64,000 nt of DNA from Margaritispora aquatica (lineage: Eukaryota; Ascomycota; Leotiomycetes; Helotiales; Discinellaceae). Numbering within the stretch: position 1 is the first letter of the stretch; each line of letters starts with the position of its first letter. Where the stretch lies: positions 175,758 through 239,757 of the forward strand of contig VJWN01000012.1 of the NCBI GenBank assembly GCA_007644065.1, in the 5' to 3' direction. Both the position numbers and the translations under genes were made by a program. Shown piece by piece: positions 36,249 through 50,095 of this stretch. The notes under the pieces are model-generated. The model saw nothing but the letters and a program-made list of their open reading frames with translations. It was not told the DNA's origin and made no database searches.

Positions 36249-38207
36249 ATGGCGACAATCGAACCAGAAAACGGTCTTACCAGACGCATCACAGCGACTG
36301 ATCAGAAAGATGAAGCTGGTTTGGCGGAGTTTGGTTACAAGCAGGAGTTGCGCAGAGATTGGGGAATGATCCATAATTTTGGCATTTCTTTCTCTATTAT
36401 TGTATGTGCTCAAGTATGCGTGGAGTTAGGCATTGAACTGACCCCCGGAGTAGTCTGTCATCACTGGTATTACGACACTGTTCTCATATGGTCTCACCGT
36501 GGGAGGACCTGGTGTGATGTCCGTGGGATGGATCGTTGTGTCCTTCTTCACAATGACTGTCGCATTTGGTATGGCTGAGATCGTTAGTGCTATTCCGACT
36601 GCTGGAGGACCATATTATGTACGTTGGTCCCATACCCAGTCCAGAAGCTAGAAAAGCTCCAGACAAAACACAAGAAGTTTAATATCTATGGATGGAAGAG
36701 ATCACAAGTTAGAAGTCGAGCCAAGTAGTGCTTGAAATATTGCTTCAGGCTTGGAATTTTGTGGGTATCCATGCTAATGCTCACTAGTGGGCTGCTCTAC
36801 TCGCCCCTCCAAAGCACTCTGCATTTGCTGCTTGGATTACTGGCTGGTAAGATATCTACCGTGAGAAAGTACTTCAATCACTAACAGTCTTGTAGGTTCA
36901 ACTTCCTTGGCCAAGTTGCTGTTACAACTGGTATTTCGTTCGGTTTGGCTGGATTGATTTCCGTGACTGCCACGATCAAGTCAAGCTACGAACCCACCGC
37001 AGCTAAGACCGTTGGAATTTATGCCGCGGTGCTCGTCTCTCACGGAGTAGTGAATACATTCGGTGTACACATTTTGAGATACTTGAACAATACCTCCATC
37101 CTCCTTCATTCCGCTGGTGTTACAGCTATCGCCATTGCAGTTTTGGCAAAGGCACCTACTCATCAGAGCGCCAAATTTGTTTTTAGCACTTTCTACGATG
37201 GTACCGGAGATCCAGGATGGAGTGTTCGTGCTAGTCCAGCATATGTCGCATGCTGTGGTGCTCTTATGAGTCAATACACACTTACTGGTTTCGATGCATC
37301 CGCACATTTGTCAGAAGAGACCCGAAATGCAAATTGGGCTGCACCAATGGGTGTGATCACATCTGTTGGATTCTCATCCCTCTTTGGCTTCTTCGTGTTG
37401 ATGAGCTTCTTGTTCTCCATCCAAGATTTCGACGCAACAGTTGGAAGCGATTATGGACAACCAGTCGTTCAGATCTTTGTTGATATCTTTGGAACAGATG
37501 GAGCTGTGGTATTGATGTGTCTGATTATGATCTGTGTCTGGCATTGTGGTCTTTTCTCAATGACCTCCAACTCACGAATGATGTTTGCATTCGCCCGTGA
37601 TGGCGGAATCGTAAGCTCACCCCCTTGAGGTATCCTAAATTCACTAACACATCTCCAGCCACGCTTCTTCCACAAAGTCGACGATAAATTCTCCTCCCCT
37701 ATCCGCACCATCTGGCTCGCAGCCTTCTTGTCCTTCTGTCTCTCCCTCCCATCTCTCGGATCCTCTGTCGCCTTCGCAGCTGCCACCTCAATCGCAACCA
37801 TCGGTCTCTACATCTCGTACGGAATCCCCATCCTGATTGGACTCATCTACTCGAGCTCCTTCAACGCAAGAAAGGGGCCTTTCAACCTCGGTATGCTCTC
37901 ACGCCCTATCGCTCTCACTGCTGTGCTCTGGATCGGCTTCATGACAGTCATCTTCTGCTTGCCGACTGCGAACCCTGTGACGAGTCAGACGCTCAATTAC
38001 ACCGTCGTGGCTGTGGGTATCATTGCCATTTTCTCATGTACCGTGTGGCTTGTGAGCGCGAGGAAGTGGTTCGTCGGACCGCTAAAGGAGTTGGAAGAGG
38101 CGCAGAGGTTAGGCGTTGATATCATGGAGCCGGGGGCGTTGGAGGCCAGAGAGTTGGCGGAAGAGACGAAAGGAAGCGATACTAAGAGTAGTGAGATGCC
38201 TTCGTAG
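36249..38207 (+). CDS. APC-superfamily amino acid/GABA-type permease
   Basis: Five exons: 36249-36401, 36454-36618, 36788-36846, 36896-37610, 37659-38207; in phase, 546 aa. Cytosolic N-terminus with LAEFGYKQELRRDWGMIHNF, then about 12 hydrophobic segments. Family landmarks include GLTVGGPGVMSVGW, EIVSAIPTAGGPYYW, GWFNFLGQVAVTTGISFGLA, YTLTGFDASAHLSEETRNAN and SNSRMMFAFARDGGIPRF. This set is typical of fungal GABA/choline/polyamine-type permeases of the APC family (Uga4- and Hnm1-like). Such proteins use proton-coupled uptake across plasma or vacuolar membranes. The substrate cannot be inferred from sequence. One intron (36619-36787, 169 nt) is longer than the rest. The C-terminal tail is charged and carries several Glu/Lys residues. 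Confidence 0.9.
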
Positions 38208-38389
38208 AAACTAATCACTCTTGCTTTGGTGATGGGGTGGGGTTATAGCGCTTGTGCAGGGAGGTGGTGTGCTTAATGATTGATTGATCGTTGTTAATTG
38301 AGCGGCTTTTAGTTAGATACCCCTTTGAGGTGCGAGTTCTGAAGTATATAATGACAATACCTTGACGTGGATATCATATTTGCTCTAAG

Positions 38390-39271
38390 CTACATACTTT
38401 GCAAGCTCAGCTTCACCAACTTCGTATTCTTCTCCGCCACCGCTAATGCACTACACAGCACAAACAAATCCCACCACTCCCTCACCACACCATCAATATC
38501 AGCACATATCTCCACCGAGCCGGCGACATCCATATTCCACGGATCATGTATATAGCGCGCCAGCAACCTCTCCTTCTCCTTCCCGCCTGCCGCCTCGCTA
38601 GCATCGTAAACCTGCACAAGCTTATGATGCATGCCCCTATCCATCTTCTTCATGAACCCCTTCACCTCATTCGTGCCCTTCCAGAGCATCTTCACGACCT
38701 CGCCACTCGCAAGCGGCAGCTCCATCGCGTACGCGTTGTGCTTCCACTTGGAATCGATTCGCATGTCGACGCTCACGCACCCGCCAAGCCCATTCCCGTC
38801 CTCGCCTGGGTTCCCCACCACGAGCTGCGTGACCGTCCGGAAGAGCGATACCTTGGCGGTGGCGGCGACGTGCTCGGTGTCCGCGTGCGCGGGGTCCCCC
38901 GTCGTCAGCACCACGTTGTACGCCCCGAATGAGGTGCCCACGGCTAGCGTGTAGAGCACGCGTCGGGTTTGGTGCTCTTTGATCTTGAATTGCCGGATTA
39001 TAAGTGAGACGGCGGTTATGTCGTATTTGCGGAGGATTGTGGGCTGGGTTTTGATTTTGTATTGGATTTGGTATGGGTTTTGGGCTTGAGTTTGAGTTTG
39101 GGTTTGGGTTTGGGTTTGGGGTGTTAGTGCTTGTGATGGCGTTGGGGTGGGTGCTGATGTTGATGCTGATGCTGAAGGAGAGTTGCTGCTGCTCCAGGAG
39201 GTCGTGGGTTTTATTTCCTGGACTGTGGCGACCGATTTGCGTTTCCACATCTTTGGGGTCGAGAAATCCAT
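38390..39271 (-). CDS. Uncharacterised protein with Gln-Thr repeat
   Basis: A single 293-codon exon on the minus strand. The N-terminal third is low complexity: Ser/Thr/Pro-rich, then a QTQTQTQTQTQ run at about residues 51-63, encoded by near-perfect TTTGGG-type repeats at about 39088-39125. The rest looks globular, with alternating hydrophobic patterns (YDITAVSLIIRQFKIKEHQT, VLYTLAVGTSFGAYNVVL, VSVDMRIDSKWKHNAYAMEL, LLARYIHDPWNMD, EWWDLFVLCSALAVAEKN). No signal peptide or membrane span. I do not recognise the family; the C-terminal 200 residues look like a conserved domain. Two overlapping frames in other phases are shadows. Confidence 0.75.
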   Translation of the reverse strand: MDFSTPKMWKRKSVATVQEIKPTTSWSSSNSPSASASTSAPTPTPSQALTPQTQTQTQTQTQAQNPYQIQYKIKTQPTILRKYDITAVSLIIRQFKIKEHQTRRVLYTLAVGTSFGAYNVVLTTGDPAHADTEHVAATAKVSLFRTVTQLVVGNPGEDGNGLGGCVSVDMRIDSKWKHNAYAMELPLASGEVVKMLWKGTNEVKGFMKKMDRGMHHKLVQVYDASEAAGGKEKERLLARYIHDPWNMDVAGSVEICADIDGVVREWWDLFVLCSALAVAEKNTKLVKLSLQSM

Positions 39272-41591
39272 TCTTGAGTAAGTGGGGATTTTACTCGTGG
39301 TCGTAGTCGTACGTAGTTGGTGTTGACGAGATTCTGGTGGGGTTAAGATATTATATCATATCCATACCATCTCTCGCTTATCGATGTAAACAGCTGGGTG
39401 AGGTCTAATGGCCATATTATAATTTCGATAACGTAGCGAGGTAAGGCTTTCTTCGGTTCTTGGAAGGATTCTTTTGGTTCCACCCGGATAGTTGTTAGGC
39501 TGTTTCGTTACATTCTGCATGTTGTGTTGTGATTTATTGGTTACTTGCAGCTTGACCAGGGAGTTTTCGCTTGGCGACTTAACCGACTCCACGCAAGCGT
39601 TGCGATGGCTTCGGTCTGGGGTGGTAGATAGACAGGCTTGGTTCTTGGCTTGTGTGTGTGATGTCTTTACGCTGGCGGTTGTGTGCTGACAGAGTTTCTT
39701 GAGAGTATGGCTGGGAATCTAGAGCGAGAAGTGAAACGGTATCATTTATTTGTTTTCTTTTGGATTTGGGTTCAAGCGGATTGACAGGTGGAGCTGAAGC
39801 GCAGGTAGAAGATCAACTTGATTGAAAGGAGCATTGAGCTTCAAGATGAAACAGATTCTCATGACCGTGATCTAAGCCAAGATTCCAGAGTATGCGTGCT
39901 TTGTATCATTTTTCGCTGTCACGATTCAGTTGTTCATATTGGAAAACAAGAGTTTATCTGCCAACCTTAGAATTCGATGGCCATCGACAATAGCTATTAC
40001 GGTCTTTACTGTCATTCCCCACTGTTTTCGAAAATACCGAAAATTCAATTTGATTGGTATGACCTTAACAAGGAAAGTTCAATTCCTGACATACAACTAT
40101 TTCGCTATTCCAATATCATTCCATCCAGTGAGTTCATGTCTATTCTAAGATCAAGTATATAACAATCGCAATTCTTAACAGACTAAATGCCATCGAAATA
40201 TGCATCAAGCACATCAGTCATGGTCTGAGCCGGTCGCTGATATCAAACTTGATGATCCTTCATGCTTGAAGGTTTAGCTGTACCAATCTTTTATATGCCA
40301 TTGTTGGGGAGAATATTGCGTTGATTTTGCGTAGGAAGGGAAGTGGTGGTGTTTTGATGTTTAGGGTAGTGCAATGACTTGACAGCAAACAAACAGTACA
40401 TAGTTGACAGCGAACCAGAGACTACGCACGTCTGTTTTCTCGCCTAACAAGCTTTAAAAGTACGCAAGTTTGTTTCTACACCACATCTCAAAAATACAAG
40501 CGTTCAATAATGAGTACAGACAAAGGAGACAATAAGGTTTCTTTAACTCCAACCAAGCCTATATGCCAACCCGGAGGTATTGTGAATGCTGTTATATCGT
40601 TCAATGAGCAATCTGATGGAGCTATTTATACAAGAATGGAATTTGAAATCTGACCCCACATATATGCATCACAGTCAGAGATATTGATTGAATTGTCCAT
40701 GTCTGTTTATCTTGAAAGCTCGGTGAAATATCAACTCTGATCCTGAATCCTTGGTTTGAAAGACTGAACTTATATCTCTATGTAGCTTGGGGAGTCTCGA
40801 GTTAGTGAGCCTCCGATCTTACATCGTTATATCGTTAGTAACATTTATACGCTCCTACCATCGTGGTGTTTATCTCTTTAGCTAACAGCTATCTAATTTT
40901 CGAACATTTTGAAGAATTCAAATGTTCAGTCTCATTTGACAACGAATTACCTCTAAACATGACTTATTCTTCACAGCTCTGAAATCTAAATTAAAGGACC
41001 GTAGTTGTTCGTGCACTTCCAGAAAATAAATACAAACATACCTCGAGATTCAAAACAATAACCTCAACTCACCTGGATCACACCAAATGAATTGGGCATG
41101 GACTGTCCCGCGCTATGTTTGAGCACTTAGCGTGTGCTTCCGTTTTGCTTATATTATAATATTAGCCAGAAGCTTAAGTTTTGAATGAGTAATATGGATG
41201 AATTGTGAAGTAAAATTGTATCGCGTTTAATTGAATTGGTAGCAAAACCGCAAAACCGTTTTACACCATCGACACCATCCCAGACAGCAGCAATAACACA
41301 CCCTGTTTTCGACATTCGACATCTAACTCAACTCTTCCGCATCTGTCTCGACGTTTGCAAATCGATACTCAGCTGGGTTTTGATACAGTTTCCTTAACAT
41401 CAATATGGGTTGTTCCGTACCTTGTTTCAGACTTCGATGTTTGCTTCGATGAAGCGAGCCCAAATATCTGTATTCAATGATAGTATTGTGTGGGAAACGG
41501 AAATGGGTATATTATTCGGCGTATCATTATCATAATTCATCAACCATCAACCCTCAATCCTCACCGCGAACATGCACGCTGACACCTTATT
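39272..41591. other. Intergenic region with a possible micro-ORF
   Basis: No supported gene. An ATG at 40510 in a favourable context opens a 47-codon frame (MSTDKGDNKVSLTPTKPICQ at its start), and two TTGACAGC sites lie just upstream (about 40379, 40404). Nothing else seen. Confidence 0.4.
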
Positions 41592-44097
41592 TTAATTATA
41601 AACCAACCTAACACTCTCCCTCACCCCCGTCTTCGCCACCATGGCCACCCCATATATCGTCCTGCCTCTCTCCGCCACCTCCCTACTAACCGCACACTCC
41701 CTATCCGCACACCCACAGCCCTCCCCTTCCCACTCACCTCCCACGCCCGCCTCATCCCCCGCACCCTCAACCACACACTCATGATCCTCCTTATTCAACG
41801 CGCATCCCTCATCGCGACACACACACGGGCCCCTCGGCTCCTCCTCAGGAATCTTACACACATGTCCGCGCCGAAGCAATTCGCATTGCCCCACGACCTC
41901 AGGCGTGAGACACTTGTTCCCTGGGTAGATGTGGTGATGGTGGTAGGGCGCGAGTTGGTTTTTGCGCCGCTTGACGCGGTGGTGCTTGCTGTGGTTGGGG
42001 GTGGAGGAGAGGAATTTTGGAAGAGCGGCGAGAGGGAGCGCGGCGAGAGAGGCGAGTGGGACGAGTTTGCGTCGGATGGGGGAGGGTGGATCGTTGGAGG
42101 GACTACCTGGGCTGGTTGGAGGTGGTGAAGGCGGCATGCCGTGGAGTTCGGTCGGTGGTGGGTGGCCGTAGAGCTCAGTGGGTGGAGGGAGGCCGTTCAG
42201 TTCGGTTGGTCGAGGGAGGCCATTGAGTTCCGTTGCTTGGGGAGGGCTGTAGATTTCCGTGGGCGTAGGGTATGAGGAAGCTGACATGCCCTCGCCGTAG
42301 TTCATTGGGTTCGACGGTGGCGGCATACCGTACGTTACAGGCGGGACGGAGTATGGAACATAGGATCCTGCTCTTGGATCAGCAGCTGGCGGCGGTGGAG
42401 TCGCAGACACAGTCGTCCATGGCTCGTGGTAACCGTGGCCGGCTGAAGGGTCGTGGTATATGTCGTATCCCGGGGGATCAACTGACTGAGGCATCGAGTG
42501 CGCTGGGTTATAGACAGGCTGGTACGGAGCTGGCGAGATGGGTGGGGAGTGTGTCTGTGGTGCAGGTGGTTTGGGCTCGCTCATTCCTCCAGCCCCCGCT
42601 CCCGATGCTGCTGCTCCTCCTGCGATTGCACCTGCTGCGAGACCATCTTTAGGATGCTTGTGATGGTAATTCTTCACGCACCATTTGTACAGGAAGAATC
42701 CGATGATGGCTAGAATGAATGCCACACCGGCAACAACTCCAATGATTATCTTTGTGGTTGTGGAGAGACTGCTCTTCTGAGTGGTTGTGGTATCATCCTG
42801 ATTCACAGGCACGACAGCGACACTTGAAGTTGAGCTGCTGCTCGAGGCCGTGCCAGAAGCGATTTTGCTATTGCTGGTCGGTGGGTCTTTGGTAGTGACT
42901 ACTGTAACGCTTACCACGTCTCTGGTCGAAATTGTCGTTGTTACTGGGTCAGGTGCAGGACCAGTTACAATCTTGTTGACTGTTACAGTTGTTACAACAT
43001 TTTTGGTGTAGTACCAAGACGTTGTAGGGACGGTGATGGTGGTATATATATATGAGGTGGATGATGTTGTTACCCAAGACGTGCGATCGTCATATTTTGT
43101 GATGGGAGGGTCTGTATTATGTTAGCCATTCAACTCAAACATAAACATGATAGTCAAAAGAAAGGATGATCTAATGTATTTTGAATTTAAATGAGGTGTA
43201 GAACTCACAAGATGTAGTAGCTCGCTTGAGTAAACGACCTATCTTCCGAACCTTTAGAGAGAAAAGCTCCAAATGAGCCGAAATATGAGTAGGATCCAAG
43301 ATCGAAGGATCTTTCTCTAGCACCTTGCAATTGTGTGATCCATCATAAACGTGGCTTGAAGGTGAGCCATAAACTGCATGTGCAGTCTGATGAGCATTGT
43401 AAGGTGTCGTTCTGGCTGGCATTGAGCAATGGCTCGTGGCATCAGTGCGCCTCGCGAGTCGTGCTTTAGCTCCATAAGGTACCGTTGATGTTTGAGTTAT
43501 GGTACTGGTTGAAACGATTGTTGTAGTTGCATATACCGTGCTGGGGTAGGTTACTGAGGAGGAGACGTAATACCAGCGAGTTGTGGTGGAGGTATAGTAT
43601 CTGGTTGACCAAGCACTACATAGTGATTTTTGTTAGCACTCGTCTCCCAATAGATTTATATCGCATCTATGCAAAAATCAAAACATCACTCACGTTGGTA
43701 AAGAGCAAGTTGTGCCGTAACAGGACGACCCAATAGCGCAACAAAATCCTTTTCCACTACTGGTACAGCAGTTCGTACAATCCGGACAATAATTGACGTT
43801 ATTTCCAAAGCAATAATTATTTCCAGAAGTACAGGCACGTTTGAAGACAACAAGTGGATTCGGCGAACTGCCTGGCTCCACCCTCGCTCCCACAACAGCT
43901 CGAGCATGGCGAGGACGTTGTTTGGGAGATTTTGCGAGATCAGTTGGTACTGCACAAAGCTGATCACGAAGCAAAGCTATGTGCTCTTGGACCGATGTTC
44001 GATTTCTGGGAGGTGTTTGGCACTGGTCAAGCACTTGAGCTGCATCGATTCCGAGACCCAAGAACACAGTGATTGCCCGCAATACTGAGGGGAACAT
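41592..44097 (-). CDS. Single-pass membrane protein with Cys-rich ectodomain and Pro-rich tail
   Basis: Three exons on the minus strand: 44097-43694, 43615-43209, 43111-41592; in phase, 776 aa. Signal peptide MFPSVLRAITVFLGLGIDAA. The ectodomain has a dense Cys motif (CTSGNNYCFGNNVNYC, CTNCCTSSGKGFCC, CYGTTC) followed by long Ser/Thr/Tyr-rich stretches with repeated TSWYY or TTTRWYY-type elements. One membrane span, KIIIGVVAGVAFILAIIGFF, lies about residue 370, followed by a basic stop-transfer region. The cytoplasmic part is Pro/Tyr-rich and contains a PTELNGLP/PTELYGHP/PTELHGMP tandem repeat at about 42135-42230, then a Cys-rich tail (CLTPEVVGQCELLRRGHVC, CVCRDEGC). The layout resembles fungal wall-sensing or mucin-like receptors (Wsc/Mid2-like), but no WSC domain is seen. 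Function inferred only from architecture. Confidence 0.72.
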
Positions 44098-46625
44098 CTT
44101 TGCGATGATTCTTCTCGTTGCTGAAACCAAACACGCAATGGAGAGACATGATGAAAAAGAAGAAGCTGCTTCGATGGATACTCGAGTATACCACACTAGC
44201 TAATAGAAGGATCAAGGATGTGACATGGTTCCATCCCATCTATCACAGAGCCTCGCCAAAGCTCTTCTCTGTTCTCCTGTGTGCAGAAGGTGGTTGTTGA
44301 GAGTGCATCTCCCGAGGCATACCTTCGCATATAGGACCAAGCATATGAAGTTTAAAAAGCCATCATATAGAAGGCCGGCAGACTCGGGTCAATAAACCCC
44401 AGTCGTGAGTATATGAGCCTATGAAACGTCGCGACGTTTCTCTGGAAAGGGAAATATGTATGCATAGAAAGTGATAGTTCGGTAAAATCGTCCAAAGTGT
44501 GGAGGCTGGGGATGTTGAAATTGCTCACGGTGAAATATGGAGGAGTGCATGCGCATAGCGAAGCCGGCTCAATTGGGCGGTGGTGAAGAATGGCAGGCTT
44601 TGTATGGTAAGAGAGCAACACCAACATGAGAGATAGGCTTGAGATTGGCCGTATTCCCAGAGGTGTTTGCTCAGCCGCACTCGAGATAAGGTTAATGATA
44701 TCTTAAACAACTTTAACAACGGAAAGTAAATAACCTTGGCTTCTTCAATGCAACCTAATCTGTGTAAGTCTTTCAATGTAGTACATACATACATGTGGCG
44801 GTGGGTAAAAATAACTTACTGACGATGAAGTTGTCTTCCGGCTTAAACCCAAGCTCTATACACCTCTACTTCGGTAAAACTCAACATCGGCTGGCCCAAC
44901 TCAATAAGAAGGCAGTACAAAAGAAAGGTATCTTTGAATCTATCAGAACCACAAAATGAAATATCCCAAATAGCTCCCACTTACCGTCTATCTAGGAAGC
45001 TTGCCCTCTAAGGTCACTTTACAAGAAATATATTTGTGTATCTAAATTGATGGTATGATCTCCAAACAACCCTTCACAACCGCCTCGATAGATGAAATTG
45101 TAGATATGTTCATGAAGAACTTTACTGTCAAAGAAGATGTAACATGACAAGCAATCCCCAACCCTACTGACAACAGCAAGAGTCAATGACAACAAATAAG
45201 TCCACTCCCAACATCGCTCGAGCGGACACGAGAAGTAGGATTTGCCGCCCAGTTCTAAGGGTTAAATTTCGAGCTCTACTCTACTTGAGATTGTTACTCG
45301 TTCACGGAGGATAGGATGTTGGGATCCTGCTTCCTGCTTCCCAAGTTCGCAAAGAACGACCACCTCATCGTTCTTTTCTTCTTTTCTTTTGTTGCGAGTA
45401 TAGAGTCCAAACCAAACCAAAGGTTGATCTTATAGCTCCCCTCTGTGATTCTCCGTAAGAACGGCGATAGTAAAACCGAACTTGCATATGAATCTACAAA
45501 CACTACCTAGGGAAACTCTTTGTACCACAACACTTCTCTATCATAAATGTGACAACTCGGGAACACCAAGTGGAAAACAAACTGGTTGCCAAACGTACAA
45601 GAGCTGAGTGACACCAAAGTGCATCTCACAATGTATATAAAAGCCCATCAATTCTACCTCGGGTGCCCGGTAAACAAACCGACACGAGCACACGCATGAT
45701 TTATGGTGCGAGCCCGGGAATTTGCCGTCCTATCCTATGTGAGAGGGAAGGTATCGTGATTGTGACTCGGGATATCACTCATGGGCTTGATCAATGAATA
45801 GCCCACATTCACGCTCTTTGAAGCAGAAAGACCCAGGAATCATCATTTTGAGCGAGGGTGTTGACAGTGACAAAGGTGTGTTCGAGGAAATGACAACCAC
45901 GCTAACAGTAGTTATGCCACTCCCCTGAAACTGAGTTGAGTAATCCCACTGAGAGACAAGCAATGGGACTGACCGAGTCTGGTTCGTGTGTAAAGAAAGG
46001 GCAAGCCTTATTCTGACTGGGAATCTCTTGTATCACTGAACACTCACTCAACAAAGAATCAACATACATTCTTCAGATTAAATCGTATAAATATCAGATT
46101 GAACAATGCACGCTCATGACACCCCGTTACTATTACAATTCTACTACTATTACAACATGCATATAATTGAAAACCCAGGATCTATGCTTCCCCTCCACAT
46201 TTCAAACATCCCCAGAAGACATGATCCTGGGACCCGGGCATATCCTTCAACCCAGAACGCGCCACACAGAAAGGAACAATCAACGCACAATCTCCTACTG
46301 CGAGACATTTTGTGTGGGTTGCGTCGCCGGTAGAAAGCCAGCCGACCAAAAGAAGAAACGTGGTATCGCCGCCATAAAAGGTAAACAAACCGCTGTACGT
46401 CCAAAAAAAAAAAGGCGCAAGCAGAAACATCGTGGAGGAAAATTTGTGAGTGTGCCGCCCATGGTCCCCATGTCCCAGCCAAATTAAGCTATTTTGGCGT
46501 GTGCTTTTTATGTTCTTGCGATTGTGCAGCAATCATTATGTATCAATTTCGAATTTCTGGCGCGGATGTATTTGATCGGTGTTGGAAATTCAGGGTATAG
46601 TGTTACCCAAAATGGTAGGGTTCTG
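44098..46625. other. Intergenic region upstream of the membrane-protein gene
   Basis: 2.5 kb, no supported gene. An A10 run lies at about 46407-46416. Short frames on both strands lack any motif. Confidence 0.45.
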
Positions 46626-48340
<1,715 letters not shown>

Positions 48341-49740
48341 ATGCAAGTCCCTCTGATCAGACTTCAGTGCGGGGTCAATAGTTACGATTGGGGCAAAGTT
48401 GGAAAAGATTCAGCAGCTGCCAAATTCGCAGCAGCAACGCCAGCAGATAAATTCTCAGTTCAAGAAGACAAACCATACGCAGAAGTATGAAAACCAAACA
48501 ATGAAGAGTTTGTGCTCACAATTGACAGCTCTGGATGGGAACACACCCCTCCAATCCATCGAAAGATGTGCACACGAAGCGCACTCTTCTCGACCTAGTT
48601 CAGGACAACCAAGCTCTACTTTCCTCTGAAGTTAGCGAAAGATTTGGAAACAAATTACCATTTCTGTTCAAGGTTCTCTCAATTGGCAAAGCGCTCAGCA
48701 TACAAGCCCATCCAAACAAGAAGCTCGCAGAACAGCTACATGCCCGGGATAGCAAGAACTATCCAGATGACAATCACAAACCAGAAATGACAATCGCCAT
48801 CACGCCTTTCGATGGTCTGTGTGGTTTCCGTCCCTTAAACGAAATATCGCATTTCTTGTCCACCGTCCCAGCATTGTCAAAACTTGTTGGAGAATCCGCA
48901 GCTGAGGCATATCAAGCTGCTGTGGAGGGACAAGAAACCTCGGACAAAAAGGAAGATGAGGACCAAAATAAGAAAGCATTGCAGACTCTATTTGGAACTT
49001 TGATGAATTCAAAGAAGGAAGAGGTAGAGTCGGCAAGCAAGGAGTTGCTTGAGTCCGCGGAGCAAGAGGGTGCCAATTTTGCTGGTGGTGGGGGACCAAC
49101 AAATGGTGGCCAGGAGATGGCAGACCTAGTTATCCGATTGAGCAAAGAGTTCCCAGGCGATGTCGGACTTTTTGTGCTTTTCTTCCTCAACTACGTCAAG
49201 CTCGAGGTTGGTGAGGCCATGTTCTTGAAGGCTGATGACATCCACGCCTATTTAAGCGGAGACGTTATTGAATGTATGGCATCGTCGGACAACGTGGTTC
49301 GGGCTGGTTTCACTCCAAAATTCAAGGATGTTGATACCCTGATATCAATGTTGACATACTCTTATGCACCGATATCAGAGCAAAAGATGGATCCTGTTGA
49401 CTATCCTTACGTCACCCTGAACGCCACTGCATACTCATCTGGGTCTGCCTCAACCTTATACGACCCGCCCATTGATGAGTTCAGTGTTGTAAAAACAGAT
49501 CTGAAAAAGAAGGGTGCAAAAGCAACCTTTGAGCAGATTTCTGGACCAAGCATCTTCATCTGTACTTCGGGTAGCGGCAAGATCAGTGTTGGACCTAAGG
49601 TCGAGGAAGTCAAAACCGGCTATGTTTACTTTGTTGGTGCAACCGCAGAAGTAGTCCTGGAAAGTGAAGATACCGAATTCACTACTTTCAAGGCATTTTG
49701 CGAGCTGCATGGTAAGGAAGATGGGAAAGAGAAGTTATAA
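48341..49740 (+). CDS. Mannose-6-phosphate isomerase (type I PMI)
   Basis: Two exons: 48341-48484 and 48529-49740, intron of 44 nt, 451 aa. Converts fructose-6-phosphate to mannose-6-phosphate, feeding GDP-mannose for cell-wall mannan and glycosylation. Family motifs: [34 protein letters not shown] across the splice junction, and [15 protein letters not shown] with the Gln and His zinc ligands. [17 protein letters not shown] has the Glu ligand, and [20 protein letters not shown] has the last His ligand. All four zinc ligands of the cupin site are present. Length matches fungal Pmi40/ManA (about 430-460 aa). The start is the first ATG and the CGVNSYDWG opening fits the family. Confidence 0.95.
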
Positions 49741-50095
49741 GATCAAGATATATATATATATAGGGTAATAGCAAGTATGTTTTAAACCTGCAGCAGCCTT
49801 CTGCTATTGGTGTATTGGTACGAGTTGATTTGAATACTCCTCTCCAGTGTGTTATCTGCAGTTGGTGATTTTGCGGATTTTTTATCAAGTCAATGGACCA
49901 CTCTGAAAGCTTGATGACTTCTACAAGCTGCATTTCACCTAAATATTTGACCTATCGGCTGACGCCAGTCAACCTTCGAACCTATTTTAAGTATGATTAT
50001 GCTAGAATCACACGCATCACGAAACTGTCCCATTGCAGATTCTATTCACAGTGGTTATGGATTACCAAGGGAGAGGATCCTTCTGAAGAGATCGT
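49741..50095. other. Intergenic region, convergent 3' ends
   Basis: No gene seen. A (TA)n run at about 49748-49760 lies just after the PMI stop. Confidence 0.5.

Noticed and set aside
39088..39125. TTTGGG repeats, considered as interstitial telomere sequence
   Set aside because: They are the coding sequence of the QT repeat on the minus strand and do not match the TTAGGG unit.
38667..39248. 193-codon minus-strand frame
   Set aside because: It overlaps the 293-codon gene in another phase; its content is low complexity created by the repeat.
42017..42226. Plus-strand Arg/Gly-rich frames
   Set aside because: Shadows of the Pro-rich tail of the membrane protein on the other strand.
49748..49760. 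(TA)n run after PMI, considered as a terminator or repeat element
   Set aside because: Too short and without a hairpin; no functional claim is supported.
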